From: Phenylobacterium sp.
GTDB taxonomy: Bacteria; Pseudomonadota; Alphaproteobacteria; Caulobacterales; Caulobacteraceae
Direction: 5' to 3'
NCBI RefSeq assembly: GCF_016793285.1
Contig: NZ_JAEUMO010000032.1
Coordinates: forward strand, 1 to 64,000
Length of the DNA stretch: 64,000 nt
The first letter of the stretch is position 1, and the number at the start of each line of letters is the position of its first letter. The translations under genes and the position numbers were made by a program. Shown here in pieces: positions 8,841 to 17,688 of this stretch. The notes under the pieces were generated by a model. That model did not search any database, was not told the DNA's origin, and saw only the letters and a program-made list of their open reading frames with translations.

Positions 8841-8871
8841 ATAATGCGGTCTCACGACACTTTTGCGACAG
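8841..8871 (-). promoter_or_regulatory. Pho box and -10 of the phoU-phoB promoter
   Basis: On the minus strand, CTGTCGC-AAAA-GTGTCGT (8871-8854) matches the PhoB box, and seven bases further on is CATTAT (8846-8841), a 4/6 match to a sigma-70-type -10. The spacing fits a PhoB-activated promoter in which the box replaces the -35. The phoU GTG is 29 bases downstream of the -10. Confidence 0.75.
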
Positions 8872-8885
8872 CGCCGGCCTTCGCT

Positions 8886-10025
8886 TCAGCCCTGGGCCGC
8901 GACCGGCAGGTAGACGCTGAACGTCGAGCCCTCGCCCTCGGCGCTTTCGACGGTCAGGCCGCCGCGGTGGCGGTTGACCACGTGCTTGACGATGGCGAGG
9001 CCCAGGCCTGTCCCGCCGCTCCGCTGCCCCTCGACGCGGTAGAAGCGCTCGGAGAGCCTCGGCAGGTGCTGGCGGGCGATGCCAGGGCCTTCGTCCACGA
9101 CGCGGATCACCACGTAGCCCTGGGGCGCCTCATGGGCCGGATCGGGGGAAAGCAGCGACAGGCCGACGCCCGCACGGCTGGCTTCGCGCGCCGCATCCAG
9201 CGATCCCGCGGCCTCCAGCCGGACGTAGACCCTGCCGCCGGACGGCGTGTACTTCACGGCATTGTCGATCAGGTTCTGGATCACCTGGACCAGTTGGTCA
9301 CGGTCGCCGACCACGGGCCGCACGTCGGCGTCGGCCTGGGCGCTCACCGTGACCTTCCGCTCCTCGGTGAGCGGACGGATGGCGTCGGTCACGTCCTGCA
9401 CGGTGCGGGGGAGATCGACCTTGCCCGAGGGCGCGATGTGCTCGTTGAGCTCTATACGGCTGAGCGACAGGAGGTCGTCGACCAGGCGCGCCATCCGCGT
9501 CGCCTGCTGGGCCATGATGCCCAGGAACTTCTCGCGCGCCTCGGCGTCGTCCTTCGCGTGCGTGCGCAGCGTCTCGACGAAGCCGGCCAGGGAAGCCAGC
9601 GGCGTGCGCAGTTCGTGGCTGGCGTTGGCCAGGAAGTCGGCGCGCATACGTTCGGTGCGCCGCGCGTCGGTCTCGTCGCGGAGCACGACCACGAGCTGGT
9701 TCGGGCCGTCCGGGTCGGTCGCCAGCGGCCGGGCGAAGGCGCGCCAGAAACGGGGCTGGACACCGATGGTCTCGAAGGCGACCTCGGCGGCGGTCGCCGC
9801 CTCGAGGGCCGCCTCGATGGTCTCCAGAACCTCGGGACGCCGCAGGGCCGCGCCCAGCGGCGCGCCGGCGAGCTCGATGCGGAAGACTTCCCTGGCGGCC
9901 TGGTTGCCGTAGGCGATCTCGGCCGTCTCGCCGCCGCCGCCCTGCACCAGGATCACCGGCTCCGGCAACAGCTCCAGGATCATCTGCGCGGCGCCGGCCC
10001 CTGCCCTGTCGGCGACCTCGGACAT
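8886..10025 (-). CDS. phoR: PhoR-type sensor histidine kinase without membrane segment
   Basis: Sensor kinase expected to phosphorylate PhoB. 379 residues: N-terminal PAS-like domain (about 13-115), dimerisation helix with His137 in NASHELRTPL, N-box DNAVKYT, G1 DEGPGI and G2 GTGLGLAIVKHV. No transmembrane helix precedes the PAS domain, unlike E. coli PhoR; the ATG at 10025 is the most upstream start I can support. It begins 4 bases after ccmI, so it is probably cotranscribed with ccmFGHI, and is followed by the separate phoU-phoB promoter. The assignment as PhoR rests on neighbours plus kinase type. Confidence 0.85.
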   Translation of the reverse strand: MSEVADRAGAGAAQMILELLPEPVILVQGGGGETAEIAYGNQAAREVFRIELAGAPLGAALRRPEVLETIEAALEAATAAEVAFETIGVQPRFWRAFARPLATDPDGPNQLVVVLRDETDARRTERMRADFLANASHELRTPLASLAGFVETLRTHAKDDAEAREKFLGIMAQQATRMARLVDDLLSLSRIELNEHIAPSGKVDLPRTVQDVTDAIRPLTEERKVTVSAQADADVRPVVGDRDQLVQVIQNLIDNAVKYTPSGGRVYVRLEAAGSLDAAREASRAGVGLSLLSPDPAHEAPQGYVVIRVVDEGPGIARQHLPRLSERFYRVEGQRSGGTGLGLAIVKHVVNRHRGGLTVESAEGEGSTFSVYLPVAAQG

Positions 10026-10029
10026 GGCC

Positions 10030-11250
10030 TCAGGCCCCCGGGACGCCGAGCTGGGCGGCGGCGTCGCGCAGCGCCTTCTGGTCGGCCGGCGAACCGGCGA
10101 AGGCCCGGGCGGCCTCGCGATAGGCGCCGGCCGCCTCGGCCGTCTGGCCGAGGACCATGCGGGCGCGCATCAACTGCTCCCAGCCGGCGCGGTCGCGCGG
10201 ATTCTGCTTCAGCCGGTCGGCGAGGCGCGTGACCATGCCCTGGACCATGGCGGCGCGGTCGCCATCGGTCATGTTCTGCGCCGCGGCCATCTGCGCGGCG
10301 TCGGGACCACGCGCAGGTGCGGCGCCCGGCATCTGAGGCATCGGCCCCTGCGCCATCTGCGACGCGGACGCCGGCGGCAGACGGCCCGAGATGTCGATCT
10401 TGCGGTCGGCCGCCACCTTCTCGACGAAGGCGCGAACCTCGCCGGCCCAGGGCGCGTCGGGCGGCGCCGACTTGATCAGCGCGATCCAGTCGTTCATCGC
10501 GCCCTGCGTGTCGCCGCGCTGGTCCTTCGCGACGCCCAGGTAGTAGCGGGCCCGCGGGTCACCGGCATCGGCGGCGACGGCGCGGCGAAAAATCTCCTCG
10601 GCGGCGGGCGTCACCTGGTCGTTCGCCGCCAGCACCGTCGCCTCGCCCTGTGCCGAGAGGTACTCTGCGTTGTTGGGATCGAGGGCCGCAGCGCGGCCGT
10701 AGGCGTTGGCGGCGTCGGCGTTGCGGCCGGTCTGCATGTAGGACCACCCCAGCATGCGCCAGCCCTCGGCGTTGTCCGGCCGCTGCTGCATCTGGACCTC
10801 GAGCTGCGCCACCATGGCGTTCACGTCGCCGTTCGGATGTCCGGACGGCATACCGGCCGGGTCGGCCGCGCCGCCCTTCCCGATCGCCGGGCTTGCCGGC
10901 ACGTTGGGCTTGCCGATGGCCAGGTAGAGCCCTGTCCCGGCCAGGGTCACGACAGCGACGACAGCCAGGGCCACGATCAGCAGCGTGCGCTCGGCCAGGG
11001 GCCTGACGGGCGCGTCCGGACGACGGCCCTCGGCGAGCACCCGGCGCTTGAGGTCGCTCTTCAGCGCCTCGGCTTCCGGCTCGGCGATGGCGCCCGCCGC
11101 GGCCTGCTGCTCGATCTCGCCCAGTTGGTCCTTGAGCACCGTCACGGCGTCGGCGCGCTCGGCCTTCATCGCGTCGCGCCTGCGCACGAGCGGGATCGCC
11201 AGTCCGACGGCCGCCAGGACGGTCATCAGCGTCAGGATCATCCAGAGCAT
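10030..11250 (-). CDS. ccmI: CcmI (CycH), cytochrome c maturation TPR protein
   Basis: Membrane-anchored chaperone that presents apocytochrome c to the CcmF/CcmH heme-ligation complex. 406 residues. TM1 lies at about 2-22, then a cytoplasmic charged segment (DQLGEIEQQAAAGAI, typical of CcmI), TM2 at about 90-112, then periplasmic TPR repeats (WRMLGWSYMQTGRNADA and following) to about 270, and a Met/Pro/Ala-rich linker with a further C-terminal repeat. The ATG follows directly after the ccmH stop. Confidence 0.93.
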   Translation of the reverse strand: MLWMILTLMTVLAAVGLAIPLVRRRDAMKAERADAVTVLKDQLGEIEQQAAAGAIAEPEAEALKSDLKRRVLAEGRRPDAPVRPLAERTLLIVALAVVAVVTLAGTGLYLAIGKPNVPASPAIGKGGAADPAGMPSGHPNGDVNAMVAQLEVQMQQRPDNAEGWRMLGWSYMQTGRNADAANAYGRAAALDPNNAEYLSAQGEATVLAANDQVTPAAEEIFRRAVAADAGDPRARYYLGVAKDQRGDTQGAMNDWIALIKSAPPDAPWAGEVRAFVEKVAADRKIDISGRLPPASASQMAQGPMPQMPGAAPARGPDAAQMAAAQNMTDGDRAAMVQGMVTRLADRLKQNPRDRAGWEQLMRARMVLGQTAEAAGAYREAARAFAGSPADQKALRDAAAQLGVPGA

Positions 11251-11715
11251 TCAGTCCGCCCCATCCGTCTTCAGCAGCCGGGCGGCCTCGGCTTCCTCGT
11301 CCGCGGTCAGCGCCGCCGCCCGCTGCGGCGCCCGGGCCCGCATATAGGCGAACGCGCCCAGCGCGCCCAGCAGGAGTACGGCCAGCGGGCCGAACCACAG
11401 AGCGATCGTGTCGGCCCGCAGCGGCGGCTTCAGTTGCACGAAGCTGCCGTAGCGCTGGACGATGAAGCCGACGGCCTGCTCGTCGGTGTCCCCCGCCGTG
11501 ATCCGCTCGCGCAGGATGATGCGCAGGTCGCGCGCCAGGGCCGCGTCGGAATCGTCGATCGACTGGTTCTGGCAGACGACGCAACGCAGATCCTTGCTGA
11601 TCTTGTGCGCGCGGGCTTCCAGCGCCGGATCGGCCAGTTGCTCATCCGGGTTCACGGCCGCCGCGGGGCCGGCCAAAAGCGCCAGGGACGCGGCGACGAG
11701 GAGGATACGCCTCAC
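11251..11715 (-). CDS. ccmH: CcmH, apocytochrome c thiol reductase subunit
   Basis: Periplasmic-facing thiol-redox protein of the System I heme-ligation complex. 154 residues: signal peptide to about residue 20, redox pair C45-x2-C48 in the family motif RCVVCQNQSI, and a C-terminal membrane helix near 105-125. The start is a GTG overlapping the ccmG stop as GTGA. Member of the ccmFGHI operon. Confidence 0.95.
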   Translation of the reverse strand: MRRILLVAASLALLAGPAAAVNPDEQLADPALEARAHKISKDLRCVVCQNQSIDDSDAALARDLRIILRERITAGDTDEQAVGFIVQRYGSFVQLKPPLRADTIALWFGPLAVLLLGALGAFAYMRARAPQRAAALTADEEAEAARLLKTDGAD

Positions 11716-12248
11716 GACTCGGCCCTCAGCTTGGCCATCAACGGCCCGATCTTCTGGTCCCAGACCTCGGGCGTCACGGCGCCCACGTGGCGATAGCGCA
11801 CGCGGCCGCGCTTATCGATGACGAAGGTCTCCGGCACGCCCGCGACGCCCAACTCGATCCCCGTGCGCCCGGTCGGATCGGACCCCAGGCGGATGTAGGG
11901 GTCGCCGCGCTCGGCCAGCCAGCGCTGGCCGTCCTCGGGGCGGTCCTTCCAGTTGAGGCCGTGGATCGCCACACCCTCTCGCCGCAGCTTCAGGAACACC
12001 GGATGCTCGTAGCGGCACGGGCCGCACCATGAGGCGAAGGCGTTCAGCAGCACCGGCTCGCCGCGGTCGAGATCCTCGTTGGTCAGGCCGATGTCGCCGG
12101 GCCGGAGCGGCGGCGCGGCGAAGGCCGGCAGCGGCTTGCCGAGGTAGACCGACGGCAGGGTCGACGGGTCGCGGCCCAGGCCCGCGAAGAAGGCGACGAG
12201 GACCGCCACGAAAGCCACGATGGGCGCCAGGAACAGGAAACGCTTCAT
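11712..12248 (-). CDS. ccmG: CcmG/DsbE, thiol:disulfide interchange protein
   Basis: Membrane-tethered periplasmic thioredoxin-fold protein that reduces the CxxCH cysteines of apocytochrome c or CcmH. 178 residues: N-terminal anchor helix (about 3-25), thioredoxin motif WCGPC in NAFASWCGPC, and the conserved cis-Pro region GVPETFVID. The ATG at 12248 overlaps the ccmF stop as ATGA. Confidence 0.95.
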   Translation of the reverse strand: MKRFLFLAPIVAFVAVLVAFFAGLGRDPSTLPSVYLGKPLPAFAAPPLRPGDIGLTNEDLDRGEPVLLNAFASWCGPCRYEHPVFLKLRREGVAIHGLNWKDRPEDGQRWLAERGDPYIRLGSDPTGRTGIELGVAGVPETFVIDKRGRVRYRHVGAVTPEVWDQKIGPLMAKLRAES

Positions 12249-14215
12249 TCGGCAGGCGCCGGCTGGGGTTGCGGCGGCTGGGCCTTCACCAGCGAGCCGA
12301 TGCGCAGGCGCCGGTCGCTGAGCGAAACCGCCCCGCCGAGGCCCATCACGAAGCCGCCGATCCAGATCCAGACGATGAGCGGGTGGTTCCAGAGGCGCAC
12401 GACGATGCCTTGCGGCGATTCCTCGCCGACCGAGACGTACAGATTGCCGAGCGGGCTCACGCGAATGCCGGCCTCGGTGGTCTGCGACTGCGCGGACGGG
12501 AAGAACCGGCGTTCGCTGCGCAGGTCGTAGCGGCCGGTCGGGCCCTTGACCGTGAAGCGCGCCGTTCGGGCCTCCCAGTTCGGGCCACGGGTGGTCTCGA
12601 CGACCGTCAGCGTGAGCTCGCGGCCCGCGAACGCCACCGTCTCGCCGGGCCGCATGTTCAGCACCTTGTCGGTCTCCCAGGCGGTCACCCCGGTCACGCC
12701 GAGGCAGAGCAGCCCCAGGCCCAGGTGCGCCAGCGTCAGGCCGACGATGGCCCGCGGCGTCGTGCGGATCGAGCGGCCGAGGTAGGCTCGGCCGGCCCAC
12801 CAGCGGCGCGCGAGGATCGCGCCCGACCCCAGGATGAGCCAGGTCGCGAGCCCCAGGCCGCCGGCCGTGGCCAGGCCCTTCACGCCGCCGAGGACCGCGG
12901 CCAGCACCAGGACGGCGGCGGCGACCGCGGCGGGGATCCGCAGCCGCAGGAACGTCTTCCTGGCGTCGTCCCGCTTCCAGTTCATCATCGGACCGAAGAC
13001 CACGAGGATCAGCAACACCGCCGCGAAGGGGGCGAAGTTCAGCGCGTAGTACGGCGGGCCCACCGAGATCTTGTCGCCGTTGGCCAGTTCGATGAACACC
13101 GGCTGGAACGTGCCCCAGAACACCACCGCGCAGAGCACGCTCAGGAACAGGTTGTTCAGGATGATCCCGCCCTCGCGCGACACCGGCGTGAAGACGGCGC
13201 CCGGCTTCAGCGCCTGGGCCCGCCAGCCGTAGAGGCCGAGCGCGACGCCGGTCGTCACCGCGATGATCCCCAGGATGAAGACGCCCCGCTTCGGATCGAC
13301 CGCGAAGGCGTGGACGCTGGTGAGGATGCCCGAGCGCACGAGGAAGGTGCCGACGAGGCTGAGCGAGAACGTGAGGATCGCGAGCAGGATGGTCCAGGAG
13401 GCCAGGGCTCCCCTCCGCTCGAGCACCAGCGCCGAATGCAGCAGCGCCGTGCCCAGCAGCCAGGGCATCAGCGAGGCGTTCTCCACGGGGTCCCAGAACC
13501 ACCATCCGCCCCAGCCCAGTTCGTAGTAGGCCCAGGCGCTGCCCAGGGTGATCCCGCAGGTGAGCGGGATCCAGGCCGCCAGGACCCACGGGCGGACCCA
13601 GCGCGCCCAGGCCGCGTCGACGCGCCCCTCGATGAGGGCCGCGACCGCGAAGCAGAAGGCGATCGAGAAGCCGACGTAGCCCAGGTAGAGCAGCGGCGGG
13701 TGCATCACGAGCCCTGGATCCTGCAGCAGCGGATTGAGCTCGGTCCCCTCGATGGGGGCCGGATCGAGGCGAAGGAACGGGTTCGACGTGAAAATCAGGA
13801 AACCCAGGAAGGCCGACGCGATCAGGCCCTGGATGCCCAGCACGCGCGCCTGCAGCGTCTCGCGCAGCGTGCCGCCGAAGAAGGCGACGCCCGCCCCGTA
13901 GGCGGCCAGGATCAGCACCCACAGGAGCATCGAGCCCTCGTGGCTGCCCCAGGTGGCCGCGAAGCGGTAGGGCGCGGGCTGGCTGGTGTGGCTGTGCTGG
14001 GCCACGAGGGCCACCGAGAAATCGCAGGTGAGATAGGCGTATGCGAGGCATCCGAAGGCCAGCGCGACGAATGCGCCCTGCAGCAGGGCCGCCTGGCGGC
14101 CGAGCGCCATCAGCACCCGATCGCCCCGCGCCGCGCCCCACAATGGCGCGAGCGACTGGACGAGCGCCAGCAGGAGCGCGAGAATCAGCGCGAACTGACC
14201 GACTTCCGCCGACAT
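12245..14215 (-). CDS. ccmF: CcmF, heme lyase subunit of System I
   Basis: Large inner-membrane protein that attaches heme to apocytochrome c. 656 residues with about 14-15 hydrophobic helices. It carries the tryptophan-rich WWD-type signature GWGGWWFWDPVENASLMPW and conserved His residues (ATWGSHEGSMLLW, LVMHPPLLYLG, and others) that hold heme b and the substrate heme. The ATG at 14215 was chosen because homology starts there; an open frame upstream is an accident of GC bias. First gene of ccmFGHI-phoR. ccmE and ccmABCD are not in this window. It is divergent from a multiheme cytochrome cluster that would need its activity. Confidence 0.96.
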   Translation of the reverse strand: MSAEVGQFALILALLLALVQSLAPLWGAARGDRVLMALGRQAALLQGAFVALAFGCLAYAYLTCDFSVALVAQHSHTSQPAPYRFAATWGSHEGSMLLWVLILAAYGAGVAFFGGTLRETLQARVLGIQGLIASAFLGFLIFTSNPFLRLDPAPIEGTELNPLLQDPGLVMHPPLLYLGYVGFSIAFCFAVAALIEGRVDAAWARWVRPWVLAAWIPLTCGITLGSAWAYYELGWGGWWFWDPVENASLMPWLLGTALLHSALVLERRGALASWTILLAILTFSLSLVGTFLVRSGILTSVHAFAVDPKRGVFILGIIAVTTGVALGLYGWRAQALKPGAVFTPVSREGGIILNNLFLSVLCAVVFWGTFQPVFIELANGDKISVGPPYYALNFAPFAAVLLILVVFGPMMNWKRDDARKTFLRLRIPAAVAAAVLVLAAVLGGVKGLATAGGLGLATWLILGSGAILARRWWAGRAYLGRSIRTTPRAIVGLTLAHLGLGLLCLGVTGVTAWETDKVLNMRPGETVAFAGRELTLTVVETTRGPNWEARTARFTVKGPTGRYDLRSERRFFPSAQSQTTEAGIRVSPLGNLYVSVGEESPQGIVVRLWNHPLIVWIWIGGFVMGLGGAVSLSDRRLRIGSLVKAQPPQPQPAPAE

Positions 14216-14350
14216 GGACTTTGTGCTCCCCTCGACCTGCGCCGCGTGGTAGCGCGTTCGCTCGAGATCGGAAATGTTACAGTGCCGGGGAGAGCCGTGA
14301 AGGCGAGGTAGGTGCGGCCGAAAGGCCGTGGGTGCTGGGGGCGTTCGGGT

Positions 14351-16801
14351 ATGTCGGAAGTCTACAAGATCGCGATCGTCGGATCCGGTCCCGCCGGGAT
14401 GAGCGCGGCCGCGCATGCCGCGAAGAAGGGCCTGAGCCACGTCCTCCTGGAGAAGACCGACCACCTCTCCGACACGATCTACCGCTACCAGAAGGGCAAG
14501 CACGTGATGGCGACGCCGTCGGTGCTGGTCCTGCGCTCGGACTGCGAGTTCGACGCCGGCAAGCGCGAGAAGATCCTCGATCAGTGGAACCAGGACACCG
14601 CCGCGGCGGGCGTGAACGTCAGGTTCAACGCCGAGGTGAAGGCGATCACCGGCGACAAGGGCGACTTCACGCTGGAGCTGAAGTCCGGCGGCGCGGTGAA
14701 GGCGGAGAACATCATCCTGGCGGTCGGCACCCAGGGGAATCCGAACCTGATGCGCTGCGAGGGCGGAAACCTCGCCCACGTGCAGTACAGCCTCGACGAC
14801 CCGGGCGAGTACACCGACGAGCACATCACCGTGATCGGCGGCGGCGACGCCGGCATCGAGAACGCGATGGGCCTGATCGCCGACGCGGCCCAGAACAACA
14901 CCCTCACCCTGCTCAACCGCGGCGCCGACTTCCCGACCGCCAAGAAGCCGAACGTCGATGCGCTGCTGGGCGCCCGAGACGCCGGACGCATCAACGTCAT
15001 GGTCGAAACCTCCGCGGCGCTCGTCGAGGCCGGCTGGATCACCGTCGATACGCCGCAGGGCCAGACCCGTTACAAGTGCGACCGGATCATCGCGCGCATG
15101 GGCGCCGCTCCCCCGCGGGCGTTCGTCGAATCGGCCGGCGTGCAGTTCGCCAGTCCGGATCGCAGCGCCTTCCCGACCCTGACCCCCACGTTCGAGAGCT
15201 CGACCAAGCCCGGCATCTACGTGATCGGGGCCCTGGCCGGCTATCCGCTGATCAAGCACTGCATGAACCAGGGCTACGACGTGGTCGAGTTCATCGGCGG
15301 CAACACCTCGCTGGACCCGGCCGACGAGCCGCTGCTGCAGGCCAAGCTGGCGGGCCTTCCGGGCAACCGCTCGGTCTCCCAGTGGCTGGAGTTCCTGCGC
15401 AGCCACGTCGAGATCCTGAACGGCCTGTCGCCGCTGCAGATGCGCGAGTTCCTGCTCGACAGCGCGGTGAGGGCCTACAAGGCCGGCGAAGCGATCTTCG
15501 AGCGCAACGAGCCGGGGTCGTCCCTGTTCGGCATCGCGGAAGGCTCGGTGAAGGTGGAGGTCGATCCCTCCAACCCGAACATCACGGTCCCGATCGGCGA
15601 GAGCTCGATCTTCGGCGAGGTGGGCCTGATCTCGGGGCGCAAGCGCGGGGCCACGATCCGCGCCGCGGAGCCGACGATCTGCGTCGAAATCCCGCGCATG
15701 GCCGCCCTGAAGCTGATGAGCCAGGTTCCGCAGGCCCGCGACGCCGTCCAGCGGATCACCACCGAGCGGCAGGTGCTCCAGATCTTCAAGTCGGGCCTGA
15801 CGCCGTCCGACATCTCCGAGGTGCTCAAGGGCGCCGAGGTGACCGAGGTGAAGCCCGGCGAGGCGATCATCAACGAAGGCGACATCTCGGACGACCTCTA
15901 CATCATCCGGTCCGGCTCGATGATCGTGGAGAAGAACCTGGGCGGGAAGCCCGTGTTCATGTCCTACGTGCCCGCGGGCTCCTACTCCGGCGAAATGGCG
16001 ATGATCGAGCGTTCGCCGCGCGTCGCCACGGTGAAGGCCGCCATCCGATCGCAGGTCGTGAAGCTCCCCGCCGAGCCGTTCCGCGCCCTGCTGGCCCGCA
16101 AGCCCGAACTCGCCAAGCGCATGACCGACGAGATGCGCGCGCGCCGTGAGATCAACGAGTTCATCGAGAGCCAGAAGGAGGAGTTCGGCGGCGCCGTCGA
16201 CATGTACTCCTCGGTGGCCAACTTCCTCATCAAGCAGGGGATCGGCGAGGCCACGGACGTGCTCCTCATCGACGAGAGCCTCTGCGTCGGCTGCGACAAC
16301 TGCGAACGGGCCTGCGCCGACAGCCACGACGGCCTGTCGCGCCTGAACCGGGAAGCCGGCACCACCTTCGCCAACATCCACGTTCCGACGTCGTGCCGCC
16401 ACTGCGAGCACCCGCACTGCATGAGCGACTGCCCGCCGAACGCCATCCGGCGCGGTCCGGACGGCGAGGTCTTCATCAACGAAACCTGCATCGGTTGCGG
16501 CAACTGCCAGCGGGCGTGTCCCTACGGCGTGATCCAGATGGACAAGCCGCCGCCCAAGAAGCCGGCGCTCTGGGAATGGATGCTGTTCGGCCGGGGCCCC
16601 GGCCCCGGGCAGCCGTCCTACGAGTGGCGCAAGAAGGCGGCCAAGGCCGAGGGCGGCGAGTCGCCGAAGCTCGCGATCAAGTGCGACATGTGCTCGGGCA
16701 AAGCGGGCGGCCCGGCGTGCGTGCGCGCCTGTCCGACCGGGGCGGCGATCCGGGTTTCGCCCGACGCCTTCCTCTCCGTCGCCCGCATCGAGAAGGCCTG
16801 A
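14351..16801 (+). CDS. FAD/NAD oxidoreductase - two cyclic-nucleotide-binding domains - four-cluster ferredoxin fusion
   Basis: An 816-residue cytoplasmic fusion. Residues 5-320: thioredoxin-reductase/YpdA-like flavoprotein with GSGPAG (11-16) for FAD and GGGDAG (163-168) for NAD(P), but no redox CxxC. Residues about 360-475 and 485-600: two CNB domains, each with Glu and Arg of the phosphate-binding cassette (E423/R432; E548/R557), so both could bind cAMP or cGMP. Residues 640-816: a ferredoxin module with 16 Cys in four groups (CVGCDNCERAC, CRHCEHPHCMSDC, CIGCGNCQRAC, CDMC...CVRAC), like the beta subunits of molybdo-enzymes. Probable role: NAD(P)H oxidation with electrons sent through Fe-S clusters to the membrane partner downstream, gated by cyclic nucleotide. 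Domains are seen; direction and gating are inferred. Confidence 0.85.
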   Translation: MSEVYKIAIVGSGPAGMSAAAHAAKKGLSHVLLEKTDHLSDTIYRYQKGKHVMATPSVLVLRSDCEFDAGKREKILDQWNQDTAAAGVNVRFNAEVKAITGDKGDFTLELKSGGAVKAENIILAVGTQGNPNLMRCEGGNLAHVQYSLDDPGEYTDEHITVIGGGDAGIENAMGLIADAAQNNTLTLLNRGADFPTAKKPNVDALLGARDAGRINVMVETSAALVEAGWITVDTPQGQTRYKCDRIIARMGAAPPRAFVESAGVQFASPDRSAFPTLTPTFESSTKPGIYVIGALAGYPLIKHCMNQGYDVVEFIGGNTSLDPADEPLLQAKLAGLPGNRSVSQWLEFLRSHVEILNGLSPLQMREFLLDSAVRAYKAGEAIFERNEPGSSLFGIAEGSVKVEVDPSNPNITVPIGESSIFGEVGLISGRKRGATIRAAEPTICVEIPRMAALKLMSQVPQARDAVQRITTERQVLQIFKSGLTPSDISEVLKGAEVTEVKPGEAIINEGDISDDLYIIRSGSMIVEKNLGGKPVFMSYVPAGSYSGEMAMIERSPRVATVKAAIRSQVVKLPAEPFRALLARKPELAKRMTDEMRARREINEFIESQKEEFGGAVDMYSSVANFLIKQGIGEATDVLLIDESLCVGCDNCERACADSHDGLSRLNREAGTTFANIHVPTSCRHCEHPHCMSDCPPNAIRRGPDGEVFINETCIGCGNCQRACPYGVIQMDKPPPKKPALWEWMLFGRGPGPGQPSYEWRKKAAKAEGGESPKLAIKCDMCSGKAGGPACVRACPTGAAIRVSPDAFLSVARIEKA

Positions 16802-16802
16802 C

Positions 16803-17684
16803 GTGACGCAGGTTGGGGGGCAACATACCGAGCGGGTGAGGCAGCGGACCCACGAGGGGTTCCTGCGTCACAAGAGCTTCCTTTGGGCGCAGGTGGCCAC
16901 CGGCCTCTGCGTGGTCGTCATCGCGCTGTACTGGTGGGTCGCGCTCCAGATCAACGAGCCGCCCAGCGGCGGCAGTTGGCTCGGCTACCTCTTGGGCACG
17001 ATCGGCGCGGGGCTGATCGTCTGGCTGGCGTGCCTGGGCGTTCGCAAGCGGGTGATCACCGCGGGCCACTACTCGCTGAAGGCCTGGGTCTCGGCGCACG
17101 TCTACCTGGGCCTGTCGCTGGTCGTGATCGCGACCCTGCACACCGGCTTCCAGTTCGGCTGGAACATCCACACCCTCGCCTACGCCCTGATGATGCTGGT
17201 GATCGCCTCGGGCGCGCTGGGCATCTGGGCCTACGCGACCCTGCCCGAGCGCCTGCACGGCAACCGCGGCGAGACCACGCGCAAGCAGATGCTCGATTCC
17301 ATCGAGAGCCAGGACCGGCAGTTGCACGACCTGGCCCAGCCGCTGGATCGGGCGGGCGCGTCCGTCGTGAAGCTCTCCATCGAGGAGACCGAGATCGGCG
17401 GCGGCTTCTGGAAGCGGCTGACGGGCAGCTACGACGACTGCGCCAACAGGCGGGCCCTGCAGCGGCTGCGCAACCTCCCCGCGCCCGCCAGCGCCAAGCA
17501 GGCCGAGGCGCTGACCCGGATCGAGCAGGTGATGCAGCAGAAGGCCGAGACCCTGGCGCTGGCGCGCCGCCAGATGCAGATCACCGCGGTCCTGGAGGGT
17601 TGGCTGTTCGTGCATATCCCCGCGACCTTCGCCCTCCTGGCGGCGCTGACGGCGCATATCGTCAGCGTCTTCACGTACTGGTGA
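16803..17684 (+). CDS. Putative diheme b-type membrane cytochrome
   Basis: A 293-residue membrane protein starting at a GTG one base after the preceding stop. Helices lie at about 25-48, 57-80, 95-113, 122-146 and 267-290, with a long charged, probably cytoplasmic, region between 150 and 260. Two helices carry histidines at the cytochrome b spacing: H99-x13-H113 and H271-x13-H285, enough to ligate two b hemes. It is not a recognised bc1 or NapC-type protein. Position between a ferredoxin fusion and a periplasmic decaheme protein suggests it moves electrons across the inner membrane. Heme binding is inferred from spacing and context only. Confidence 0.7.
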   Translation: MTQVGGQHTERVRQRTHEGFLRHKSFLWAQVATGLCVVVIALYWWVALQINEPPSGGSWLGYLLGTIGAGLIVWLACLGVRKRVITAGHYSLKAWVSAHVYLGLSLVVIATLHTGFQFGWNIHTLAYALMMLVIASGALGIWAYATLPERLHGNRGETTRKQMLDSIESQDRQLHDLAQPLDRAGASVVKLSIEETEIGGGFWKRLTGSYDDCANRRALQRLRNLPAPASAKQAEALTRIEQVMQQKAETLALARRQMQITAVLEGWLFVHIPATFALLAALTAHIVSVFTYW

Positions 17685-17688
17685 GCGC

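Noticed and set aside
12029..14311. A 760-codon plus-strand open frame opposite ccmF
   Set aside because: Opposite a well-recognised ccmF; Arg-rich with no domain.
14216..14350. CRP- or FNR-type binding sites in front of the redox clusters (also checked 21264-21442 and 36797-37021)
   Set aside because: No TGTGA-N6-TCACA or TTGAT-N4-ATCAA match was seen by eye.
14351..16801. CNB protein as a CRP/FNR-type transcription factor
   Set aside because: No helix-turn-helix is present; the domains are between a flavoprotein and a ferredoxin module.
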